Of a stretch of 40,000 bases of DNA, positions 31,194 to 40,000 are shown in pieces (position 1 is the stretch's first letter; each line of letters begins with the position of its first letter). The stretch is from Tubiluchus corallicola. Taxonomy: Eukaryota > Priapulida > Priapulimorpha > Priapulimorphida > Tubiluchidae. The translations under genes were made by a program, and so were the position numbers. The stretch covers positions 80,001 through 120,000 of the forward strand of contig JAQGDQ010000360.1 in assembly GCA_030141605.1 (NCBI GenBank), given 5' to 3'. The notes beneath the pieces are model-generated. The model saw nothing but the letters and a program-made list of their open reading frames with translations, made no database searches and had not been told where the DNA came from.

Positions 31194-31240
31194 GATGGAA
31201 AGAGTTAGAAGAACTTTGTAAAAGGAAACTGCACCTCTAA
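31194..31240 (+). CDS. Second copy of the TTLL terminal exon (copy B), alternative last exon or relic
   Basis: After an AG at 31192-31193 (ATCTCTAAG) the frame reads G(split)-WKELEELCKRKLHL-stop. Copy A reads WLVLEELCKQKLHLQTNTA. Eleven of fourteen residues match although the DNA has diverged, with several silent differences, and the reading frame and acceptor phase (2 nt completing the codon) are kept. The homology runs codon for codon past the new TAA: seven further codons align, ending at a TAG in both copies, so one CAA in copy A corresponds to the TAA in copy B. An AATAAA overlaps the stop (31240-31245). The acceptor is weaker than that of copy A. It could be an alternative last exon giving a 566-residue protein, or a decaying duplicate. 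Confidence 0.65.
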
Positions 31241-31245
31241 ATAAA

Positions 31246-31568
31246 CATTTCGTAGCATACGGAAAATCCAGCTTTCAAGTTTTTCTTCAGTGAAAAATAA
31301 TCTGTAAATAATTATGTTTTATCTGTATCCAAAATTTGGCTCATTTTACGTTATACGCTATTATATTATATTGGCTATTACGTAGACTGTAGTATTTTGA
31401 TATCTTGTTCTTTTTGCAATTTGATTGTGTTTTTGGTGTAATGAAACAACTGTACAATTCTGCGGTTGTTAGTAAATTACTAATGTCTAAATACGTCTAA
31501 TCTGCCATATTTTACTGTCATTATACGTTCGTTCGTGTTTGCATATCGTATCTAAAATAATGACTAGT
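31246..31568. other. Downstream of the second terminal exon, no gene recognised
   Basis: AT-rich sequence with no open frame or repeat that I can name. Confidence 0.5.
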
Positions 31569-31569
31569 C

Positions 31570-31607
<38 letters not shown>

Positions 31608-31642
31608 GTAGTAGGGGTAGATTATATATATATATATATATA
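31570..31642. repeat. Two (AT)n runs
   Basis: TATATATA runs at about 31571-31604 and 31622-31642, separated by ACGTAGTAGGGGTAGATT. Confidence 0.95.
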
Positions 31643-31768
31643 ATTAGCATTTCTTTTTCTTAACGAAGCTGGAATCGCGGAGGAAAACAAATTCTAGTCA
31701 CTTCTGATATTGACGACGAAAGTCAGTTTTGAACCTGCTTCGTTCTCCCACCTGAAAAAAAATGCAAG

Positions 31769-32045
31769 ATGATAAATAAAAGTTCCATCAAACACGCTTT
31801 CACCGCATGGCGTTTCACCCATCCGTCTAATTCACACTTTTGCCGTCAGGACAGCACTATAGATAACAGGTAAAACATGTAAGAATAACAGATAACAGCT
31901 ACAGATAACAGGTAACAATTCGGAGACAAAGTTCAAGTTTTTCGAATTTTGGGCAAAATTCAGAATCCAGTCTAATCTCTTCCATATTTACATAAATCAA
32001 TAAAAACAGTTTCACTTTGTTTTCGACAATGGAAGTACATATTGT
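31769..32045. repeat. Interspersed repeat with TTA-type tail, copy 2 (partner 12888-13157)
   Basis: Same block order as 12888-13157, roughly 85 percent identical by eye, and again followed by a TTA/TTG/ATT tract (32041-32110). Confidence 0.85.
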
Positions 32046-32055
32046 TATTACTGCT

Positions 32056-32088
<33 letters not shown>

Positions 32089-32148
32089 GTTATTCTTATT
32101 ATTATGATTATTAACATTATCTATTCTATTATATTAATATTCTTGGTA

Positions 32149-32814
32149 TATATATAAGATTCGAGGCTACAGCCCGGACGAGGGCACCATTTGCGGCGAT
32201 CTATACATCAAACGAAAGGTCTCGATCTAGTGTCGTCTCATTGGGTGTTTATTTTTCGAATCGGGCCAACGGGGAGGAACGGGAGGCGAAAAACCTCCAA
32301 AAATGGCCCTTTTTCGGCCGTTTTTTGCAAAACTTATACGGCTGAGATGTACAGAACGGAAACGGGCCGAGGGGGTGCTGGTGTGGATAGATAGTGTTGG
32401 GTGGGTGTGTGGTTTTGTTGGGGGGGGGGGGTTTGGTGGTTTTTTGTTTTGGTGGGGTTTGGGGGTGGGTTGGGGGTTTCTCTAGAAAGAGGAAGAACGG
32501 GGCTACACGATGGTGTGGACTATATTTTAGTACACGTCCATAGAGAGGAGTATCGATGAGTTAATAAGATGTTCTATTTTCGGCAATTTTCGCCTTAGAA
32601 AAGTGCTGACGCAAAGGCATTGTTCTGACGTCATCCATTATTGCTTATAGCTTTAATTCAGCAAAAAGCTGCCTGCTATCTTTGCGCTAGTTAAACATAC
32701 AGTAGGCATGATGTTACGGGCTTTGCGTTATACATGAGGACTAGGTAGGACGTTCGCGTATTATTGATTACACATGTATTTATACGCAAAATCTTTTGCG
32801 GGGCCTTTGCTAGT
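32149..32814 (+). mobile_element. Helitron-like non-autonomous element, tandem copy 1
   Basis: Starts TATATATAAGATTCGAGGCT and ends with the hairpin CGCAAAA-TC-TTTTGCG, ten bases, then CTAG|T. A short hairpin some ten bases before CTRR, with a following T, is the Helitron 3' end pattern. The 5' TC with a preceding A is not clear. The middle is replaced by a G/T-only tract (32391-32482). No Rep/helicase gene is present. Confidence 0.6.
32391..32482 (+). repeat. G/T-only tract inside Helitron-like copy 1
   Basis: About 90 bases almost without A or C, including G11 and several GGG runs. Copies 2 and 3 have ordinary mixed sequence at this place. It could form G-quadruplexes or be a sequencing or assembly artefact. 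Confidence 0.85.
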
Positions 32815-32840
32815 CTCTTATATTAATATTCTTGGTATAT

Positions 32841-33573
32841 TATATATATATATATAAGATTCGAGGCTACAGCCCGGACGAGGGCACCATTTGGGGCGAT
32901 CTATATATCAAACGAAAGGTCTCGATCTAGTGTCGTCTCATTGGTGGTTTATTTTTCGAATGGGGCCCACCGGGAGGAACGGGATTCGAAAAACCTCCAA
33001 AAATGGCCATTTTTCGGCCGTTTTTTGCAAAAGTTATACGGCTGAGATGTGGAGAACTGGAATGGGCCGAGGGTGGTGCTGGGTGTGGATAGATAGCCCG
33101 TTTAGCGGTGGGTGTCATAGGCCTATTTAGAATTCCCGAGAGGGCCAGGGCGCCCCGAAATTTTGGCCAAACAGCCTTTGGAAAAAACGTTCTAGCGGCG
33201 CCCGGTGGGACTCTCGGAAGGAGATATATGGCTCTTTACAAAGAGGAAGGACAGGGCTACACGATGATGTGGGCTATATTTTAGGGCAGGTCCACGGAGA
33301 GGAGTATTGGCGAGTTAATCAGGAGTTCTATTTTCGGCAATTTTCACTTAGAAAAATGCTGACGCAAAGGCATTGTTGTGACGTCTTCCATTGTACTCTA
33401 CTCTGCTTATAACTTTAATTCAGCAAAAAGCTGCAGGCTTTGCGTTAGTGTAAACAAACAGTAGGCATGATGTTACGGGCTTTGTGTTATAAATGAGGAC
33501 TAGGTAGGATGTTCGCGTATTATTGATTACACGTGGTTTTTTACGCAAAATCTTTTGCGGGGCCTTTGCTAGT
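32841..33573 (+). mobile_element. Helitron-like element, tandem copy 2 (most complete)
   Basis: Full unit from TATATATAAGATTCGAGGCT to the 3' hairpin and GGGGCCTTTGCTAGT. It includes AACCTCCAAAAATGGCCATT and GTTCTAGCGGCGCCCGGTGG. Short open frames on both strands are shared between copies but resemble no protein family I know. Confidence 0.65.
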
Positions 33574-33586
33574 AATTTAATTATTA

Positions 33587-34197
33587 TATAAGATTCGAGG
33601 CTACAGCTTCGACGAGGGCACCATTTGCGGCGATCTATACATCAAACGAAAGGTCTCGATCTAGTGTCGTCTCATTGATGGTTTATTTTTCGAATCGGGC
33701 CCACCGGGAGGAAGGGGGGGCGAAAAACCTCCAAAAATGGCCATTTTTCGGCCGTTTTTTGCAAAAGTTATACGGCTGAGATGTGGAGAACGGGAATGGG
33801 CCGAGGGTGGTGCCGTTCAGCGATGAGTGTCATAGGCCTGTTTAGAATTCGCGAGAGGACCACGGCGTCCCGTAACGGGCGTTTTCCCGGACCCAACTCG
33901 CGATTTTTTCGAAATTTTGACCAAACAGCCTGCGGGAAAAACGTTCTAGCGGCGCCTGGTGGGACTCTCGGAAGGAGATATACGGCTCATCAGAAAGAGG
34001 AAGAACGTGGCTACACGATGATGTGGGCTATATGTTAGGACAGGTCCACCGAGAGGAGTACTAGCGAGCTAATTAGATGTTCTATTTTCGGCAATTTTTG
34101 CTTAGAAAACTGCTGACGCAATGCCATTGTTGTGACGTCATCCATTATACTCTGCTTATAGCTTTAATTCAGCAAACAGCTGCTACAGGCTTTGCGT
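33587..34197 (+). mobile_element. Helitron-like element, tandem copy 3, 3'-truncated by a (GA)n block
   Basis: Begins about 14 bp after the CTAGT end of copy 2. It follows the same sequence, with an extra CGTAACGGGCGTTTTCCCGG segment also present in copy 4, and stops at GGCTTTGCGT where GA repeats begin. Confidence 0.65.

Positions 34198-34274
<77 letters not shown>
34198..34274. repeat. (GA)n block flanking LINE A on its 3' side
   Basis: Uninterrupted GA repeats directly next to the ATT tail of LINE A. Confidence 0.98.
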
Positions 34275-34278
<4 letters not shown>

Positions 34279-34522
34279 TATTATTATTATAAGTCTTTTA
34301 TTAAACAATGAATACATTGTTTCCCCTCTATTTGCAGAGGTTCGTTTACGAAATATAAATTTACAATAGCAAGATTATACATAATGCCTATTTACAATAA
34401 ATTTAAAATACATACATAGTTTACACTATATTATATACAATATAACGCTTAACTCAATACCTGTTTTTCTGTGATTATAATTTAAATTACTTTATAGCAA
34501 TTTTATTTTTCGTACAAGCTCT

Positions 34523-35500
34523 CTAACAATATTTACATATGCCTGGCACATTTGGGTGAAACCCATCGGAGTCAAGCGACTTGCCTTCAGTTCGCACTTC
34601 ACTTACTGCATTTTCTAATTCTTGTAATTTAAACCAGTTATTTAGACAAAAATTTTCGTTTTGTTCCCAGTCCATAACTGATAATGAGCGTTCAATGTGA
34701 TTATTCCAGTTTTCATCAAATTCTTCCGCGTTCATGTGTTCCCCACTAAAAAAGTCTTATATAATAAATCAGCACTATCCGAGGCCGAGACTACAGGTGA
34801 GCCATTACTAATTAAAATATCAGCACTACTATTATTATTGCTATTTACACCTTTAAAAATTTCTTTATATGTTTTCCAGAAGATGGCAAATTTTTCTGCA
34901 TTTAGTTTTTCTGTCTTGCTCTGTAGCCATCTATTCATAGCACTACTAAGTTCACTATCAAAGTTTTCTTTGTCAGTAATATAGATGAGTTTATTTTCGC
35001 AGCTAGAGTGTCTTTTGAACTTCTTCCTGCTGAGCCGAACAAGTCTTGATAACCGTGATAGCTCTGCAGTCCAGAACGTTTTACTGTGAGCACAGATAAC
35101 TTTACGTTTTAGAGCCAACATATTACTTTCCGCAATAGTTTCTCTAAACCAGTTCCACATACTAATGACGTCATTGGATAATAACAATTTATCAAAGACT
35201 ACTTCGTTTGCCATCAAGCGCTCGTCTAAGTTACGTGACCATTCTGTCCAATTGCTACCCTTAATGTCGAACACATGTTTCTTTTCTGCCAAATTTGCTT
35301 GCGACGTATTAAAGCTGGATATCACAGGATAATGTCCCATTAAGGGGGCGCCACTAAACAACTCGACCTCACAGTCCACATATTGATTTAACACTATATT
35401 TGCCATTTTATAAGTTGTAATTATTAAATCGATTGTACTTGCACCAGTACCAGAGCTAAAAGTGCTCGACGATGGAGCAAAAAAGTTACTTTGCTGTTAT
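34523..35500 (-). pseudogene. LINE A ORF2 remnant (endonuclease end, linker, RT start), frameshifted
   Basis: SSGTGASTIDLIITTYKMAN is the typical end of an apurinic-type endonuclease (S-x-IDLI). The linker follows to 34732, then a frame change leads to MNAEEFDENW and EGKSLDSDGFHPN, the first RT motif. The frame then jumps to VPGICKYC and stops at 34523. In another frame QAYVNIVRELVRKIK resembles the last residues of LINE B (MAFTNLIRDNF), so the deletion joins the RT start to the C-terminus. Confidence 0.75.
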
Positions 35501-35578
35501 TTGCACAATTGAAATCTTTGGGCACTTTGCCATTTGCATTTTCTGAAGTATCCTTGAAAAGACAATCTCGTGTTTGAG

Positions 35579-36439
35579 TCATTGGTAAAACTGTGTCCTT
35601 TTCAACTCCTTCTGGTAAATTTCACACTCTCTGCTCCTTGCCTCGTGCTTCCCCTTACAATTTGTACAAACAGTCTCTTCTGCCGTGCAATCATTAGTTC
35701 TATGTTTCGCGCTACATTTTCCACACACAACAGGATGCTTGCAAAACTTGGCCACGTGGTTGTATTTTTGGCAATTGAAACAACGAATGGGCTTCTGCTT
35801 GCTAGCGAACAATTCCACACTGCATAGCATCTGATCTATAGGTATACCCTTATTAATGGCTTGGTATAGGTCTTCTTGAGATTGAAAGGTGACTTTGACC
35901 AATGGCATATTTGTCCCATTTCTTTTCTTAAATCTCTCTACCTTTACTCCTTCATACTGATTTTGTATTTCATATTCTACATCTTGGTCTGATAAATTTG
36001 GATCGCAGTCTCTGATAAGGCCTATATGCAGTTTCTTTGGCTGTCTCACCCATGTGTCCCCACCTAAAAATTCGGATTTCCATTCGCTAATCATTTTCTT
36101 TGTCGTGTCGCTGTCATTTAACTGGATCTGAATTTTACCTTTTGCAGTTTTGTATGCAACTTCAAATTTGGTTAATGGGAAGTATCTGCTTATATTACGT
36201 TTGATGTTTATACTTGTGTCCACTAGCTTTGGATCTTTAACATTTTTTATCAACACTGTTTTTTCCGGATCGTACAGTGTTTGGCTGCTCTTTTGGTCAT
36301 AACTTGCAGACTTAGTTGATGCTGCACCCGGTTGCTTAGATTGTATCATACCACTCTTAGCTGCTGCTGAATACGACTTGGTTCCAACGTTACTTATCAA
36401 CACGTCTACATTCTGATCTAACTTTGGATCGTATTTGAC
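35579..36439 (-). pseudogene. LINE A ORF1 (gag-like, CCHC zinc knuckles), 5'-truncated
   Basis: About 286 codons follow the CT repeat, from VKYDPKLDQNVDVLISNVGT to a stop at 35579. A central part (VLIKNVKDPKLVDTSINIKR and the following) resembles the RRM-like region of LINE ORF1 proteins. Near the C-terminus are three CCHC knuckles: CFNCQKYNHVAKFC, CGKCSAKHRTNDC and CTNCKGKHEARSREC. ORF1 proteins bind the element RNA. The start is lost at the GA junction; the frame runs on into the repeat as Ser/Leu codons, which is an artefact. Confidence 0.85.
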
Positions 36440-36517
36440 AGAGAGAGAGAGAGAGAGAGCGAGAAAGAGAGAGAGAAAGACAGAGAGAGCGAGAGAGAGA
36501 CCAAGTGAGAAAGAGAG

Positions 36518-36558
<41 letters not shown>

Positions 36559-36754
36559 AAGAGAGAGAGAGAGACAGAGCGAAAAAGAGGGAGAGAGAGA
36601 GAAAGAGAGGGAGGGAGAGAGAAAGAGAGAGAGAGTGAGAGAAAGACAGAGAGAAAGAGAAAGAGAGAGAGAGTGAGAGAGGAAGAGAGAGGGAGAAATA
36701 CAGAGAGAGAGGAAGAGAGAAAGAGAGAGGGAGAGAGAGCAAGAGAGACAGAGG

Positions 36755-36779
<25 letters not shown>
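36440..36779. repeat. (GA)n-rich block between LINE A and LINE B
   Basis: GA repeats with interspersed A, G and C changes. Arg/Glu and Ser/Leu frames are artefacts. Confidence 0.97.
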
Positions 36780-36785
<6 letters not shown>

Positions 36786-37430
36786 ATAATAATAATAATA
36801 ATAATAATAAATCTTTATTAAAGAAATGAATATATATACACAAAGGTGCCTCTTTTTGCAGGCTCAGATCAACAAATTACATTTTCACATAACAAATCTT
36901 TTAAATCCAGTTTCACACTATGTACAACGAATAACATTTTATACTTAAATTAGATATAATTTCAAACGAATCACAAGTATTATACAAACAAATTAACTTT
37001 ACACAACTACATAATTTATTTTTGTATACTCGAGAGGGCCTAAATTAACAATTACTTAGTATAAAATTGTCCCTGATCAGGTTGGTAAAAGCCATTATTA
37101 AATTTTTATCAGATTGAAGCATAATATTATGTGTATAATTGGCATCAGCTATTTCCATGAACGGCATTCTTTTTGCATTATCTACTTTATTACATCTGAA
37201 TAAAATGTGTTGAATGTGTTGAGGAGTTTGCTCTTCTTCTCCACATGGACATAAACTAGTATCACTTATATTAAGTCTGTACAAAAAGCTGTTAAAATTC
37301 CCCTGGCCAGTTAAAAAGGACATGGCAATGGATTCTATTTTCCTTTCATTATTTCCTAGCGGCAAATTTAAGGGTGTATATTTTATATTCTGTATTTCAA
37401 CATTATCTCCTCGAAATTGCATAACATGCA
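36780..37430 (-). mobile_element. LINE B: 5'-truncated 3' end of a related LINE lying within (GA)n
   Basis: The minus frame from the CT junction reads HVMQFRGDNVEIQNIKYTPL, then FLTGQGNFNSFLYRLNISDT and LCPCGEEEQTPQHIQHILFR, with a stop at 37045. CPCG...E(T)PxHIxxxC is the usual C-terminal zinc-binding motif of I/R1/Jockey-type ORF2. The 3' end has a hairpin (GCCT/AGGC, 36848-36863), AATAAAG and an (AAT)n tail at 36786-36811, matching the layout of LINE A. Confidence 0.82.
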
Positions 37431-37461
37431 GAGAGAGAGAGAGAGAGAGAAAGAGGGAGAC

Positions 37462-37526
<65 letters not shown>
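37431..37526. repeat. (GA)n block on the 5' side of LINE B
   Basis: GA repeats abutting the truncated 5' end of LINE B. Confidence 0.97.
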
Positions 37527-37528
<2 letters not shown>

Positions 37529-38056
37529 TGTTTAGTGAATACTTGCATAATTTATAAAAACTTTTAACATGCACTGGATATATATTTTCGCAAATAATGT
37601 GGTAGTGTATCTGTGTGAATGGTGATAAGTTTTCAAATTTTTCATAGTATAATATATGTAAGGTTGGGAAGTTATTAAAATTATAGACGCAGTACAATGA
37701 CAGTCGCCCATTGTTTTCAAGAATTGCGTTTGCGTTTCCAAGACTACGCGAGTTTGGAAGGCTTTGCGCAAAGCAGCGTCATTCTGGTTTATACTTTCAG
37801 CGTGTAAACTTGAATTTACAGCGAAGAGAGAGATCTGCAAATTTTATTATCATTATTTTAATTTATTTTATTTTATTGCTCATATATACTTGTGTGTGTG
37901 TTTTTCTTTCTTTTTTTTGCAGATTTCTTTTGCACTGACTGCCGCTTGGGTGAGTGATATTTTAATTACCAGCCACTTTATGAAACATTGATTTATTTTA
38001 ATATTAGAAGGATTGAATGCAGTTGTAGGTAGGCAGTATTATGAGTCATTTTTAAA
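37527..38056. other. Unique-looking interval between GA blocks, no gene recognised
   Basis: AT-rich, with a pyrimidine run TTTCTTTCTTTTTTTTGCAG near 37921 that looks like an acceptor. No convincing exon follows. Confidence 0.4.
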
Positions 38057-38812
<756 letters not shown>

Positions 38813-38882
38813 GGAGCGATTATTTTATTAATATAAGTTGGCTAAGGAAAAGCAGTACAGGAAACTAACCATTAGCAGCCAC

Positions 38883-39636
38883 AATGACGATGACAATAAC
38901 TGCAGTTAAAACAACAACAGCACCAGCAACAGCAACAACATCGTCAAGAATGACAATGGCAAGAAAAACACCAGAAGCATCAAGGGCAACAACACTACCA
39001 CATGTTATAAGAACAGCAGCAGTAGCAACAATAATCACAACTACAGCAAAAACCACCACGGTCACAGCATCAGTCAGCAGCAACAACAACAACAACAACT
39101 GCTGCTGCTGCTGTTGCTGCTGCTGCTACAGCGACAACCATGGCAACATTGACGACAATAACAACAAAAGTGGCAGCAGCAACAGCAACTACAAAAATGG
39201 CAACAGGAACATCAACATCATCATCAATGACAATGACAAGAACAACATCAGAAGCAACAAGGGCAGCAGCAGTACAACATGCTACAAGAACAGCAGCAGT
39301 AGCAACATCAACAACAAAGAAACCACAGCAGCAGTAACAACAACAACAATGATAATTACAACAACAATAACCCAAACTGCAATTGCAACAACTGTGGCAA
39401 CAACAGCAACAGCAACAATAATAACAAAAGTGGCAGCAGCAACAGCAACTACAAAAATGGCAACAGCAACAACAACAACAACAACAACTGCTGCTGTTGC
39501 TGCTGCAGCGACAGCGACAACCACGGCAACATTGACGACAATAACAACAAAAGTGGCAGCAGCAACAGCAATTACAAAAATGGCAACAGCAACATCAACA
39601 TCATCATCAATGACAATGACAAGAACAACACCAGAA
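38883..39636. repeat. Degenerate ACA/GCA trinucleotide tract with repeated blocks
   Basis: Blocks such as ACAATAACAACAAAAGTGGC and AGCAGCAACAGCAACTACAA recur at about 39155, 39420 and 39540. The 270-codon Thr/Ala/Asn frame over it is low complexity and runs into the Helitron-like copy 4. Confidence 0.9.
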
Positions 39637-40000
39637 GCGAAAAACCTCCAAAAATGGCCCTTTTTCGGCCGTTTTTTGCAAAAGTTATACGGCTGAGATG
39701 TAGAGAACGGGAACGGGCCGAGGGGGGTGCTGGGTATGGATAGATAGCCCGTTCAGCCGTGGGTGTAGTAGGCATATTTAGAATTCCCGAGAGGGCCAGG
39801 GCGCCCCGCAACGGGCGTTTTCCCGGACCCAACTCGCGATTTTTTCGAAATTTTGACCAAACGGCCTGCGGAAAAAACGTTCTAGCGGCGCTTGGTGGGA
39901 CTCTTGGAAGGTGATGTGGGGCTCTTTACAAAGAGGAAGAACAGGGCTACATGATGATGTCGGCTATATGTTAGGACAGGTCCACCGAGAGGAGTATCGA
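39637..40000 (+). mobile_element. Helitron-like element copy 4, 5'-truncated and cut by the window end
   Basis: Begins inside the unit at GCGAAAAACCTCCAAAAATG directly after the trinucleotide tract, and follows copies 2-3 through CCCGGACCCAACTCGCGATT to GGACAGGTCCACCGAGAGG. Confidence 0.7.

Larger units (their letters stand above)
34275..36439 (-). mobile_element. LINE A: internally deleted non-LTR retrotransposon lying within (GA)n
   Basis: On the minus strand: ORF1 with three zinc knuckles, then directly the end of an endonuclease domain, the endonuclease-RT linker, the start of RT, a jump to a C-terminal remnant, and a 3' end with hairpin 34325-34340 (CCTCT/AGAGG), AATAAAAGAC and an (AAT)n tail. 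Most of the endonuclease and almost all of RT are missing. Both outer edges abut (GA)n. The architecture suggests the I/R1/Jockey group of LINEs; the clade is inference. Confidence 0.82.

Noticed and set aside
32191-33130. Conserved small ORFs in Helitron-like copies
   Set aside because: Similarity follows from the DNA repeat; frames differ in length, are broken in copy 3 and match no family I know.
34275-37430. A single full-length LINE running through both fragments
   Set aside because: The C-terminal piece lies upstream of ORF1 on the coding strand and has its own 3' tail, so there are two elements.
37527-38056. Exon after the TTTTTTTTGCAG acceptor-like site near 37920
   Set aside because: The following frame is short, with no donor or recognisable content.
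38884-39696. 270-residue Thr/Ala/Asn protein
   Set aside because: Degenerate ACA/GCA tract running into a transposon copy; no start context, splice sites or family features.

Overview
This is AT-rich nuclear DNA from an animal. The evidence is spliced genes with GT-AG (and some GC-AG) introns, LINEs, TTAA-flanked inverted-repeat elements, Helitron-like repeats and very long microsatellites. I cannot assign a phylum. No bacterial, viral or organellar gene is visible. GENES: The main gene is a 14-exon tubulin-tyrosine-ligase-like (TTLL) gene on the plus strand, 13,761-29,940. I assembled it by hand from splice sites. All intron phases agree, the summed exons are 1,716 nt, and the predicted protein is 571 residues. 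It carries the ATP-grasp TTLL core and the C-terminal region of the TTLL4/5-type polyglutamylases, but it starts with an apparent signal peptide and has several altered signature motifs. A second, diverged copy of its last exon lies 1.25 kb downstream (31,194-31,240). Upstream on the minus strand are two exons of secreted-protein type: a signal-peptide exon (11,273-11,116) and a terminal exon encoding an eight-cysteine prokineticin/astakine (AVIT)-like domain (5,134-4,922). They may be one gene, arranged head-to-head with the TTLL gene, but the connecting exon is not proven. LAYOUT: 0.2-2.2 kb is a large foldback repeat containing a 71-bp-stem hairpin. 2.6-7.7 kb holds a (CTA)n run, a TTAA inverted-repeat element, the AVIT-like exon, a roughly 770-bp hexanucleotide satellite and a roughly 42-bp tandem repeat. 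9.2-10.8 kb holds degenerate repeats carrying TGACCTTGAA motifs. 13.8-31.2 kb is the TTLL gene; its introns hold two TTAA elements, a 38-bp satellite, a 92-bp satellite, a tRNA-Thr-like sequence and several foldbacks. 32.1-40 kb is repeats only: three head-to-tail Helitron-like copies (a fourth starts at 39.6 kb), then two minus-strand LINE fragments, each lying between (GA)n blocks, then a (GA)n block of about 750 bp and an (ACA/GCA)n tract. HOW IT FITS TOGETHER: the biology of interest is a TTLL-type amino-acid ligase predicted to enter the secretory pathway, with possible alternative C-termini: a duplicated last exon, and a stop-free penultimate intron whose length is a multiple of three. 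The rest documents repeat activity, including LINE insertions into GA microsatellites and a TTAA element inserted into an older LINE. All calls come from reading the sequence; no database search was run.
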